Assembly: GCA_016758965.1 (NCBI GenBank)
Contig: JAEPRB010000196.1
Span: 1 to 64,000 of the forward strand
DNA length: 64,000 nt
Reading direction: 5' to 3'
Source of the DNA: Circinella minor
Lineage: Eukaryota; Mucoromycota; Mucoromycetes; Mucorales; Lichtheimiaceae
The translations under genes and the position numbers were made by a program. A model generated the notes under the pieces. That model saw only the letters and a list, made by a program, of their open reading frames with translations, did not search any database and was not told where the DNA came from. Below, in pieces: positions 12,516 through 23,457 of this stretch (its first letter is position 1; each line of letters starts with the position of its first letter).

Positions 12516-13384
12516 TTACATTTCCTTTTCAGTATAATTTCGTATTTCAGGATAGGTTGGTAGCATAGATGGATCTTGTGCTTTATATACAAAAAAACAT
12601 ATTTTTTTAGTATATAGATATACTGTTATTATTATTATTATTATTATATATTTCTTTTACCTCGAGGAGATTCAGTAAAATAAGGATGTGCTAGTGCTTG
12701 TTTTACAGTTAATCGAGTTCGTGGATTATATGTAAGTAACCCTGCCAAAAGTTGTGTTGTATTCTCACTATAACGAGGGAATACAACTTTAATATTATTA
12801 TAACTAAAGAAAATGAATTTTTTTTAGTTTAAAACTTTCTTTTTTATATAAATATAATAATAAATAAAAAAAAAAGTTATACTTTTGCTTTGGTAATATC
12901 AATGATTTTGCTAAAGGCAATTTAGAAAATCCAGGCCAAATATGTTCATTAGGTGTTCCTAATAATTTGACAATAAGATTCAATTCTGATTGTTCAGTAT
13001 TGCCTGGTAAAAGAGGTCGGTGTTGCATTAATTCTCCTAAAATACATCCAGCTGACCAAAGATCCACTGCTGTGGTATAAGTTGCTTCACCAAATAATAA
13101 CTCGGGTGCACGATACCATAACGTGACAACGTTGGGTGTCATTGGTTTACTTGGTAAACTAACTGTTCTTGCTAATCCGAAATCAGCTGGGTAAAAATAA
13201 AAACCATAATTATAAGTTCCGTGTCTTTTCCTTTTTTTTTTTTTTTTTTTTTGGATATAATTTTTTTTTATTTTTACCAATTTTTAATAATCCAGTGGAT
13301 GTAAGTAATAAATTGGACATTTTCAAATCTCTAATAATAAATAATAAAATATATTAAGTACGATAAATCATTTCATCCTCGTAA

Positions 13385-13415
<31 letters not shown>

Positions 13416-13939
13416 TTAATTCACCTGTGTATAATTGATTGACTATGACAATGCTCAAGTCCTCGTAATAATTGTAACATTAAACATTTTACTAATAATA
13501 ATAAATTATGAATTAAATGATCCTTTTTTTGAATATATTATAACCATTTAAATACCTTCAGACGTAGTATAGGGTGTAGGAACCATGTCCAGCAATGTTC
13601 CCAAATCCTATAAATATATATTTTTATATATTTCAATATTAATCTTATCACTCATATATAATATACAATGACTTTTTGTCTATAAGTTAAAAATATAATT
13701 ACCTGTTCACAATACTCCATAACCAAAAATATAGATTCTAATTTGGAACCAACAGCAACGTCTGTAACATTTACAATATTAGGATGTCGCATACGTTTTA
13801 AAATACTGATTTCACGTAAACTAGATATAGGCATGCCATCAGTTTCTCTTTCCATTCGAATCTTTTTTAATGCAACGATCTGTTTTGTTCTTGTGTCTTT
13901 CACTCTACTACAAAAGAATTTTTATATATGTATATTTAG

Positions 13940-13972
<33 letters not shown>

Positions 13973-14166
13973 TGCAATAAACAGAAAAAGTAAAAATAAA
14001 GAACTTACTATACAACACCATAAGTTCCTTCACCAACGCGATTAAGTTTTTGAAAATCATCTACATCTCGACAATCACCAAAAAAAGGTAATTCCTTATA
14101 AGTAACGGTATTCCCTCGAACAGTTGTTAATGTAGATTGTCGAAGTTGTTTATTGTGATCTGTCAT
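12516..14166 (-). CDS. cdk10: Cyclin-dependent kinase 10 (PISSLRE kinase)
   Basis: Eight exons on the minus strand (14166-14009, 13907-13703, 13607-13556, 13491-13425, 13330-13278, 13186-12883, 12803-12661, 12580-12516) join in phase to 348 aa, close to animal CDK10. Seen in order: glycine loop GEGTYGVVY (45-53), catalytic Lys in VALKK (Lys67), the diagnostic cyclin-binding helix PISSLRE (79-85), [11 protein letters not shown] (about 160), ADFGLA (about 179) and the T-loop end [11 protein letters not shown]. The block [20 protein letters not shown] follows. PISSLRE rather than PITSLRE separates CDK10 from CDK11. In animals CDK10 pairs with cyclin M, and the fungal partner is unknown to me. 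Two introns hold (AT)n microsatellites. A further donor-like GTAAGT overlaps the stop codon, so an alternative 3' end is possible. Confidence 0.93.
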
Positions 14167-14518
14167 TTTCTTTTTCTTTTATATATTTATATTCAAGTTG
14201 AAAGGAAAAAAGAAAGTAAAAAAAAAAAAGAAAACAAGAGTTTAAAGCTCAAAATAATAATCCTGCATATCATTTGTTTATTGCTCCGTTAAACCTTTTC
14301 TTTTCAAGTTACTATGAAACCCCCCCCCCCTCAATGTTATAGTATACAATGGTTGACATCTTAAAAATATAAAGACTTGGGGAACAAAATAAAGATTTTA
14401 ATTTGGCCACTGAAAATTTCTTTCATTAGTTAAATTCTTGAAAGATCAATATAATTTTTTTCTTTTTGAATTAATAGAGTTTTCCATCATCTAGTATAAT
14501 AATCAGGAACCTGGTTCC

Positions 14519-14549
<31 letters not shown>

Positions 14550-14752
14550 TCAATAATGAAATCAAGATTGTATGTATATACTATAAATATTTATTAAGAA
14601 AAAATCACAGTGATATTCTTTTCGCATTAATAGATTTACTAAAATGCTTATAAGAGTGGTATATATATAAAAGCTTTTTTTTTTACAATTTTTAACAGTT
14701 ACTACTTTAGAAGCTTCTTCAAAGCAGATAGCTATAGGATCTCATATATTTT
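14167..14752. other. Intergenic, with long homopolymer runs
   Basis: This is the upstream region of the CDK10 gene. It contains a C run near 14319-14331 and a poly-A run of about 28 bases near 14519-14547. A TATA-like stretch, TATATATATAAAAG, lies near 14659-14672. No gene is supported. Confidence 0.5.
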
Positions 14753-15449
14753 TTAAGTGTGAGTCTTATGTACCTCTCTTTTTTTATTGTAATCACCACT
14801 TTCCAATGTAATATATAAGTAAAGAATATATAGTGGTAAGAAAAAAGATGTGCGACCATACTCAAGGATTGCTTGAAGAGCTTCTTTAATTATATGAATA
14901 GCCACTCTAGTGTTATCCATAGTAGTGTACGCGCTGTTCATACACACGTTTTTTGATTCAAAGTCCAACTTCTAGACCATAAAACAACGATATAAATCCA
15001 AGTATCTTCAATATATTTAAATAGCTTTTCCAGGAACAGATCATATAATATGTATTCTTTTATTTTAATTATATGTTTAAAAATATAAATATAAAAGAAA
15101 GTTATTGATGCCATACCTTTCTGGAAAGTAAAAGAAACTAACACGAAGCTTTTTAGTAACACAACAATGCTATGAAAAGTATAAAATTCCAGCCTAAATT
15201 TCACATATTATTATTGGAACGGTGAAAGGTTTTAGCGCCACTCATACACCACATTTGGAGGAGCCACAAACAGTCATACACTTTACGATTTTTTAACTCG
15301 AAAAATGATTGGTCATGACTTTTTGCCTTCTTGCTAGTAACCTTTAACAAGCAAAGAATGTCCTTGTAAGCATCAGCCTCTATTTTATTACGATTCTTAT
15401 TAACAGGAAAGTTTTCATTCTCTTTTTGAAGCTGTACTTTTTTTTCCAT
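14753..15449 (-). pseudogene. Unrecognised minus-strand coding remnants
   Basis: Two minus-strand open segments have coding-like composition. One begins with ATG at 15449 and reads down to about 15206, with residues such as DAYKDILCLLKVTSKK and NRKVYDCLWLLQMW. The other (about 14975-14855) reads MNSAYTTMDNTRVAIHIIKE. I could not join them in one frame, since stops lie between. I do not recognise the family. They may be exons of a decayed lineage-specific gene or pure chance. The GC-rich duplicated block at 15462-15698 lies directly upstream. Confidence 0.3.
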
Positions 15450-15461
15450 TTCATTATTTTT

Positions 15462-15698
15462 ATTACCAGGGAAGTCTTACTGGCGTAACGACCCCCAGAA
15501 GAATCCCGAGTAGTTAATGAATGATAGTAGGAGCGTAACGACCCCTCCACTCACTCTTCATTAGTTGCACACCGTTTTCTTTTTATTATTTCATTACCAG
15601 GGAAGTCTTACTGGCGTAACGACCCCCAGAAGAATCCCGAGTAGTTAATGAATGATAGTAGGAGCGTAACGACCCCTCCACTCACTCTTCGTTAGCTG
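15462..15698 (+). repeat. Tandem duplication, 131-bp period, with a four-times-repeated 13-mer
   Basis: A segment of about 105 bp (15462-15567) is repeated at 15593-15698 with only about two differences, so the period is 131 bp. Each copy holds two copies of GCGTAACGACCCC spaced 50 bp apart, at 15483, 15533, 15614 and 15664. The block is clearly richer in G and C than the surrounding AT-rich DNA. It has no open reading frame of note. The near identity implies a recent duplication or active homogenisation. Confidence 0.9.
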
Positions 15699-16751
15699 AT
15701 TCATTTTTATTTCATTACGTATTATATTGCACAAAGAGTTATTAACGAGAACTAACATATTTTTTCGGGTTTTTTTTTAGTACTTATATAATACAAAATG
15801 CTCAAGTCTTCCAAGACATGATGGTTAAGCAACGTAAAGGAAAGGAAGGATAGTGGTAATCAGTTTATATAAATAAAAAAGCATAAAAATAAGGACGAGT
15901 TATTGTTTAAGTATACGAAAAGATTTTATTATGTATATCCCATTCTACAACAATCAAATTGTATATAATATCGATCTGTTTATTCCCCATTTTTTTTCAA
16001 TTTAATTACTACTGTTACTTTAGAATGTATTTTGCTCTCCACCGTAATAATAATATTCTTCACATCATTATACACCTTGAACATGATCTTTTAATTATAT
16101 AATATACCTTTCTTTGTGTATAAGAACCCTGACTTTCGGTTGAAAATATACTCTGGCTTTTACTAATAGATTTATGTTTTAACACTTCCCACATAATGCA
16201 TTTTTCCCTCTTTTCCTTCATTTCATTTCTGAAGATGGCAATACTATTTTAAGACAACACGCTTTACATATTTTAGGGATACTTTTTTTCTCTATCTCTG
16301 TCATTGTCTCTTTTTCTGTATCTTTGAATTATTTTCTTTCCAATGTCACTGGTGATCAAATAAACAAACAAGCTCTTTTATGTTGTTATAAAACTCACAT
16401 TTAGTCTTGTGCATCCCCCAAAGGGACAAAATAGTATCGATTAAAAATACTGTTATAATATATTTGTGTACTGTTTTTGGAATAAAAGTTGAGAATGAAC
16501 AATCGCGACGACAACTGCAACAACCAAACATTCACATCAGCCATTGTGTTTTGATCATGGTACACCAGCTTTCGGGACACGTTGCTGAACATTATGTTAT
16601 TATTTATAGGGTAAAGATAAAAAACAAGTCAGTTTCGTTTGTTGATGGTGCCTCAGTTAGCTTTTATGATATGATGTTTATATATCGTATTAATTGTTGA
16701 TATTAAAACAAAGAAAAATATGTATCATATTCAGCAACAAAGGCAGAACAA
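15699..16751. other. No supported gene
   Basis: AT-rich sequence. A pair of overlapping opposite-strand open frames around 16346-16700 has no recognisable motifs. Nothing else could be supported. Confidence 0.5.
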
Positions 16752-17085
16752 CGCGAAAAAAAGGGTTTAGGTCGGATCAATAAGAAGAGGGATAAAACAG
16801 AACGTCAACTCCATGTACCAAAAGTCGTGAAAGATATGATATCTTGCGCCGAATACTGACCAAGTTCAATCATAATGAATCGCCTTCTTTTCACTTTTAA
16901 AGTTGTTGTTATTGATCAAATAAGTATTTTTTTATTATTATCTTACACTTACTATGTTTATCACCAAGAAAAGCTGTTAAAGTGTCTTATGTATGACTTA
17001 GAGGTATTTTGCTTCATTGTCCAATGAGTTATTCGTGATGTTAGTCTCTACTCATGAATATACAATTCCAAAAAATCCCTTCTGA
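16752..17085 (+). pseudogene. Broken plus-strand copy of the 516-aa nuclease-like family gene
   Basis: At 16798-16845 the plus strand encodes TERQLHVPKVVKDM. The intact minus-strand gene at 19070-21320 has TERQLHVPKIMKDI. The DNA itself is similar, for example AACTCCATGTACCAAAA in both. The match resumes after an intron-like gap at about 17015-17085, where GAATATACAATTCCA is shared. This corresponds to the next exon of the intact gene (SEYTIP). Frame breaks and an early stop near 16857 make it non-functional. Only the segment after the putative catalytic site is recognisable. It lies about 3 kb from the intact copy in inverted orientation. Confidence 0.8.
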
Positions 17086-17150
17086 GGTATCAATCGATTT
17101 ATTGCAAATCATGAATTGATAATTATAAGAATAAAGAAAATTTGGTTGTA

Positions 17151-17225
17151 CAGTCAACCCCCCCCCGGTTTTGCAATCCTGAGGGTTCCATATTTTGTTG
17201 TAGAACCGCAGGTTCTCAACAAGCA
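17151..17225 (+). mobile_element. Fragment of a pogo-like miniature element
   Basis: After a TA dinucleotide at 17149-17150, the sequence CAGTCAACCCCCCCCCGG and a TTTTGCA block match the terminal repeat of the elements at 23644 and 50697. No convincing opposite end was found, so this is an end fragment or a badly decayed copy. It sits just downstream of the family pseudogene. Confidence 0.55.
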
Positions 17226-19069
17226 AGACTTCTCATTTCGCCTATATTATCAATAATAAAGGATACTATATTTCAGTATATCCGTTGTCTTTTTAAAGGT
17301 GCTATATAGATATAATCACATCACATACAATATATGAATGGGAACATATTATTAAAAACAAAACATTTCATTCTTGTACTTTTTAAACTTGAATATAAAA
17401 GTGCAAGCGTATAGTATTAATCGATTTACATGCATACGATACATCTTTTAATAATTATTTTTTTTATTTATAAGAAAAGCTATAACTTACCATTGGCCAA
17501 CAAGAAAAAAGCAACTGGAATGAAAACACGAATAATCATATAAAGATAATTAAGGCTTGGTCAATTTTTCAAATTAGCAAATCTAAATATAAGAGTGCTA
17601 AGTCGCTCTATATTCTCTTGGTTACTGAAAAAGAGACGCGAGCTAGGATCTACGTACATGGTAGTGGTGCTAAGTCTCTATCAGAGGAAAGAATTATGTA
17701 TCTAATGAGAAGGCAGTAATCTGTATGTTTAATTATAGCATAATACCTTTATACGTACACATTTTATCACTATATAATAAACGTTCATTTATATTTGATA
17801 TTTCAGGACATCAATAAAGCCATTTATCTAAGAATTTTAGGATTTTAAAATCGAAACCTTCCAATGGATAAGAATGTGCTTACTATTGTGGGTCATAATT
17901 AACCTCACTGAAAACTTATGTTATCCAGAACCATAGCTTTCTACACAGTTATTAGTTATCTTGTATATACTCTTTAGTTTTTTTCTGGAGTCACAGACTT
18001 TCTATTGCATCTTTGTTTCTTTCTTCTTCTTATTGTTGAAATTAGCACTTTTTTTTAAAAAATAAGTGATACGTACGTATTTTATAACAAGCAAATTTAA
18101 GTATACGTAATACTTTTTTAATAGTTCTTTGACACATAATAGAAAATCTATAGCATAGTTTAATATATTCGATAAGATCCAACAATTCAAAACGTTCAAT
18201 ATAAAGTTGCAAGTTGTAAACTCACTACTGTACGTACAGTATCTTCAACATTTCAAAAAGAAAAGTTGCGCACGCGAGAAATTTGCAAAAATAGAGGTTG
18301 CAAAAACGGGTATTAACCGTAGTTCACTTATATGTTAGCCATAATCTAAATATTAATCGTAATAATATTATAAATATATATAATAACATTGTTTTACGTA
18401 TTACACCCTCTCGACATATACATCATATTCATGTATATACATTTATATATATACAGGATAATACTTTAGTTTAACAAGTGGCATATCAATTTTTTGTACA
18501 ACTACGTATATCACCATAAGAAATATTTTATATAAGTTTACATAATAAAATTTAAAGGGCATTCATGTTTTACTTGCGGTCTGAAAACATACAATATACG
18601 TAGTATATATTGAAGCGTTCCGTGTGATGACAAAGAGCTTCGTTTTATGAAAATGGCATGTTGATTTAGGTTAAAATTTATTGATTTATTTATGGGAAGG
18701 CTAATTTGACCTGCGCCTATAGAATGGTATGATTTATGTTAAGAAAATAGAATAAATGGTATACTGTAATTAACTTGATAATTATGATTTATGATATGTG
18801 GGAGTTCTGATATTCATTTTGTGTGTGTGTGTGTGTGTGGGTTTTTGATATTTAGAAAAAAAGAAGAAAAAAGATAAGTAAAAATTTAATCAGGAGGGGG
18901 TGGTTGAAGAGTATAAATTATATGAGAGGTTGTTCGAGATACCGTTACAGTATTTTATACATATATTCATAATGCAAAGAAGAAATGTTAATATGTTAAA
19001 AGTGTGTTTGGTTTCGAGTATATTTACAATGCAGTGTACATGAAAAGAGAAAAAAAAGGTATTTGGAGC
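17226..19069. other. AT-rich intergenic region
   Basis: No gene supported. It contains a (GT)n microsatellite near 18821-18840 and many short AT tracts. A phrase GTGCTAAGTC recurs twice between 17590 and 17680 without an evident role. The right end is the 3' flank of the minus-strand gene ending at 19070. Confidence 0.5.
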
Positions 19070-21320
19070 TTATTTTCGTTGTATGTCATCACTAGTACTG
19101 GTTTTTATCTTTTTGGTGTTGGGGATAGTAAATGTTTGTGGTATTTGTAAGATGGTATCAGCTAGCTGAGATTTTTGTGTTATTAATGTCGGATTTTCTT
19201 GTTTTTTATATTGTTCGCGTTGATATTTTGTTACCGCTTTGATAGAGGCTTTAACAATGTTCTATAATGGATAAGTGTACATACATGTTATTAATTGAAT
19301 TAGCAACGTTTGTATGATTGATTTATACAAAAGAATACAACGCACCTTAATTTGTAATGTTAGTTTCATTATTTTGAACAGCTCCACGGATATCATTGCA
19401 GCACTTTGTGGAATTGTATATTCAGAAGTAGGAATTAAACGACAGATATAGCCCTTGGGACAATCGAGCACGGCGCCCTGAATTCGGGTACCTAGTTTGT
19501 TTGTTTTTTTTAAAAAAAATTAATAACATTGAATGATATAGTGAGAACAAAAATATTGCTACCAGGAGGGATACATCTCAATATTAATGACTTACTGTTC
19601 TGATTTAATGCGCCTATTTTAAGAGTACGAAGAAGAGATTCATCATGATTGAACTTTATCATTGTTTGACGCAAAATATCTTTCATAATTTTTGGTACAT
19701 GGAGTTGGCGTTCTGTGATCTCCTTCTTGCTAATTCCTCCCAAATCATCTTTCCCGCACTCTCCTACTGCAAAATCCAGACCATCTTTCATTACAAGGAA
19801 ATCCGGTCGTATCGATGAATGTTGTTCTTCAATTGGCTTTAAGCCAGTAATTTTTCGTTCGCTGTTTATGCGCACCAATGTTGATCTACATGTACGATCA
19901 CTATTGATTGATATTATTAGCAAAATGCAAGAAAACTAGAACACATCGTGCTAAAAAATTTCTTCACTTTTCGACCAGGCAGCAGATTATTCGGATTGTT
20001 TGCTGTATTTCTTCTAAAGTACATAGATATTGTATCTGGCGACCTTTATACGTTCATATCAAAAGAAACAAATTCTATGTCCTTTAATTATGTTTAAAAG
20101 AAGCAGATAAAATATCATGTTACTGGTTACCAAATAGGTATTTTGTTGTCAACCAAAAAGCATGATTTATACCGGAATAATCGGTTGCCTAGTCAAATGG
20201 AAGAAATCAAACAATTTTTTAAAAGAAGATGAAAACGTACCGAGCAACAGTACCCAAGTTTTCAAAGCAACGATCGAGGTTGCTCCAGCAACGAATAACA
20301 AAGTCTTGCTCGGATCCGTTGGCTACAAGTTCAACAAGGGTGTTTCGACGATACATGTTTAAGTAATCCAATAGGGTTCTTTGCACCCAATCCTCATCTG
20401 GTTGTACGTCGGGGTCAAAAAAACCGAGACTCGTGACTGCTTTCCAAATGCACTTTATGTATTCTTTCTCTTCAACATCTTCCTCCTCCTCCTTTTCTTC
20501 CAACGGCAAAATTGCCTTTTTACATGCGTTAAAAATATCGTGAATACTTTGATTCAAAGAAGGTAAATCGGTATTTCCTTCTTTTAATATGTCTTCAATC
20601 TCTTTTTTTGTAAGTGTGTTCTCCCAGCAATCGTCGGTTGGATCAAAAATAAATGAATGAACGCAACTATATTGTTCATATTTGTAAACCATTATGTTAG
20701 TGCATAGACATAGAGTACATAGTGAAAACATTGCCTATCAGAATTGTTCAACTTACTGTTCGTAACTACAGTTCATTCCATATTCGTACATTAAGTCTTC
20801 AAGATAGACTTTTCTTCCTGCCTCTGTTCTCACTAACCACTTGTTTTCGTTCTCCATTTTTGTGTATTCTTTTTTGAAACACTTCTTAGCTTCTTCTGTT
20901 AATTCCCATGAACCGCTTTTTGATGTCTGGGATGTTGTACTTGTTCTAGATCTTTTTTTGTTAGAAGTTGCTTCACTTCTAGCATTTTTTATTATTTTTT
21001 CCACTTCTTCCCAGTCGACTTCATTCTAAAAACAAATTGATTAGTAAGTAAGCAAACTATAATAAACAAGATTCCATACCACATATACTTACATTGTCTT
21101 GAAACTCGATATCCATACTGTTGCATCCTTCTTTAAATCTTTTGGTCCAAGTACGCTTGATATCTATTGTTGACTCTGTATGCAGAGCCACTTCTTTAAT
21201 GTATTTATCAAAAAAATCTTTCAAGGAAGACATTCTTCCCAAGTCTTTGCAATTTTGCATATATTTTGTGAGGTCTAAATGCATAGAGTATGATTTAGTA
21301 AATAGTTTATTAATCGACAT
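19070..21320 (-). CDS. Mucoralean expanded-family protein with PD-(D/E)XK-like signature
   Basis: Six exons (21320-21093, 21025-20757, 20666-20241, 19885-19596, 19491-19346, 19261-19070) close in phase to 516 aa, so the gene looks intact. The N-terminal half is helical and charged, with FDPTDDCWENTLTKKEIEDI near the middle. Residues about 333-353 read IRPDF... followed by DFAVGECGKDD. This gives the spaced acidic/Lys arrangement (Asp336, Glu350, Lys353) seen in restriction-like nuclease folds, although the spacing is E-x-x-K rather than E-x-K. Next come ERQLHVPKIMKDIL and GYICRLIPTSEYTIPQ. I recall similar proteins as a large family of unknown function in Rhizopus and relatives. Nuclease activity is inference only. 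The 355-nt intron 3 is the least certain join, although the phase fits. Confidence 0.75.
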
Positions 21321-21796
21321 TTTTATAGCTTACATTCATTTAGATGTATATTGTTGTTACTGTTAGAAGAAGTTGTCATGGCAATCGTTGTTGCTAGGAA
21401 ATGAGTATATCTTGGAAACAATATGATACAGAAGAATGGTAATTGGTACGCGACGAGCCAAGTGCAGTTGTTAAGGAGCAGAAATGAATGTTTAAGTGGA
21501 TGATTGCTGCGGACCAATTATGTGCCTTTCATTACCCGAAAGACGTGCCTTTCATATTGATGGATTTTGTAACATTATATCAACCAAATACATCTGCTCT
21601 AATAAAAACCTATAATAAATTATAGACTATTAAATATAAATAACTATAAAGGATATAATTACGAAGTGTTCATATGAAAGACATACGGTTAAGTTAATGA
21701 CATAAAAATAATGTAGATATAGAAAAGTAAATACGTAGCAAAAAAAAAAAGCTTACGGATATATAAGAATAAATAGGCATAGTTTTTAGTTTAAAA
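21321..21796. other. Upstream region of the family gene
   Basis: No gene supported. It contains the presumed promoter of the minus-strand 516-aa gene. A 64-codon opposite-strand frame here has no recognisable motif. Confidence 0.45.
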
Positions 21797-22915
21797 GTAG
21801 GGATCATTATCATCATTAGAAACATCCGGTTCACCTTCGTCATATTCACCGTTTTCTTCATTACGTATTCGCAATTATATTTTCAATTTCATGATATGAA
21901 TGTTTCGATTTGGCCGTGACATCATCTTGCACTTTCTCTCAATCCTGTCGTTCTCTTCCACTCCTTTTTCTTCGACAGTAACGTCATACGTATATATCGT
22001 TTAGTTCTCTATAAATAGATAATATATAGTAGATGTTGCTACGTTTCCAAGTAGGCCCATAGATGACATTATAACAAAAATGTACTGGTTTTACTAAACG
22101 ACTGTATAAAAGCTTTTTTCAACCTTCACTTCAAGGGCCATCTTTTTCAAGACTTTCTCCAAAACTTTATAACTGCGTATTGATGCATAACTCTTTATTC
22201 GAAGCTTCTCACTTTGAAAAATTTATATATAATATTTATACATAATATAGAATGGTAAAAGAAATTGTATAAGAAATCAAATATAAAGCAATGAAAGTAC
22301 ATACCCAAATAATGTAAAATTCTTCTATAGCACGACGTTTGTCCATAAATTCGCGAAACACTCAAGCTTGTTTAGTTTGAAGTAAAATTCAAAAATTATT
22401 ATCAAGGTTACAAACCACCTCATATTTTCGAGAGTTCTATGGTCTTCCAAGATTACTACAAATAGTATTATAACGATTGAGAATTAGAGTTGTTGTTTGT
22501 TTGACATTTTGGATGGCTTTAATAGCCATTTGTTTTTTGATCATCTATAAATACAAATTGGGGTTACGTATTTTGCAAGGTTTGTTAAAATAAATAGCTA
22601 TTCTAGAGAGTAGCTACTTTTAGGTTTTGTTATGTGATGTAATTGATTTTGTAGAACTGTTTTCCATCAATCACTATAAATTTAAGTAATGGCTAAAGTT
22701 TTTGCAAAGTATGCCCTTATGCTAGATATATGCCTCCTTGTATATTTCTATGGAATTTTTTATTCTGCACATAGTAATTACTTCACCCCCCCCCTCATTG
22801 TGAGGAGACGTTCTAAACGCTGAACTGCTTCTTGTCGGCTGAATTTTATGAAATAACATGATGTAGGGACTCGTATTTTTTCGTGGTCGTTAATGTATGA
22901 GGTTTCAATGATCTG
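21797..22915 (-). pseudogene. Decayed multi-exon gene of unknown family
   Basis: Several minus-strand blocks look like exons. About 22913-22795, after a TTACAG acceptor, reads IIETSYINDHEKIRVPTSC. The block 22545-22305 sits between a TATAG acceptor and a GTATGT donor. It starts MIKKQMAIKAIQNVKQT and ends FREFMDKRRAIEEFYIIW, but carries three in-frame stops, two of them where TGG-to-TGA changes would fit. About 22215-22095 reads LRIKSYASIRSYKVLEKVL. The last block, ending near 21797, is an acidic tail with NEENGEYDEGEPDVSND. The shared strand, order and splice signals suggest one dead gene, possibly a transposase or a lineage-specific protein. I do not recognise the family. Confidence 0.5.
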
Positions 22916-23457
22916 TAATATTATATTCAATATTTATAGCGTTAATGCTATTGTTATCGGTGTTTATTAGCAAAATTATCTATTAAAGTATATTTAGTTC
23001 TATTTATAAACATTTGTAAACAAATTATTTTGTAAACAATGTAAAAACTCTGTATAGCAATATTTTAAAGTTACTATGTTTCATTGTCAACAACACTACT
23101 GTTATGTTTAATATCTCTCGAATTTTCTATTTTTTCTATTATTATTTTTAAAAAAAGATAATATCCTATGGATAATGCTGCTTTTAAAGGCTATTGATTT
23201 TCTAACTAAAAACACCATGTTGCTTTTCTACGTATACGAGTCGTTTTCAAGCTCTAACAGGCTTTGAGTAGATTACACCGCTAGTTTCGGAATCTCAATC
23301 GGTGTATCCTTGTCAATCGTCCTTGTAATTTGTTATTTTTAACAAATGCATTATGGCAAGCGAGTACGTAGCACGTAGCCAAAACTAGATCTTAATTTAT
23401 ATTTTCGCTATATTAAAAGATCTGTTATTTTATGGCAATAATCTCAAAACACCAGTA

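Noticed and set aside
16346..16700. Overlapping opposite-strand frames of 61-97 codons
   Set aside because: No motif, no splice partners and mutual overlap.
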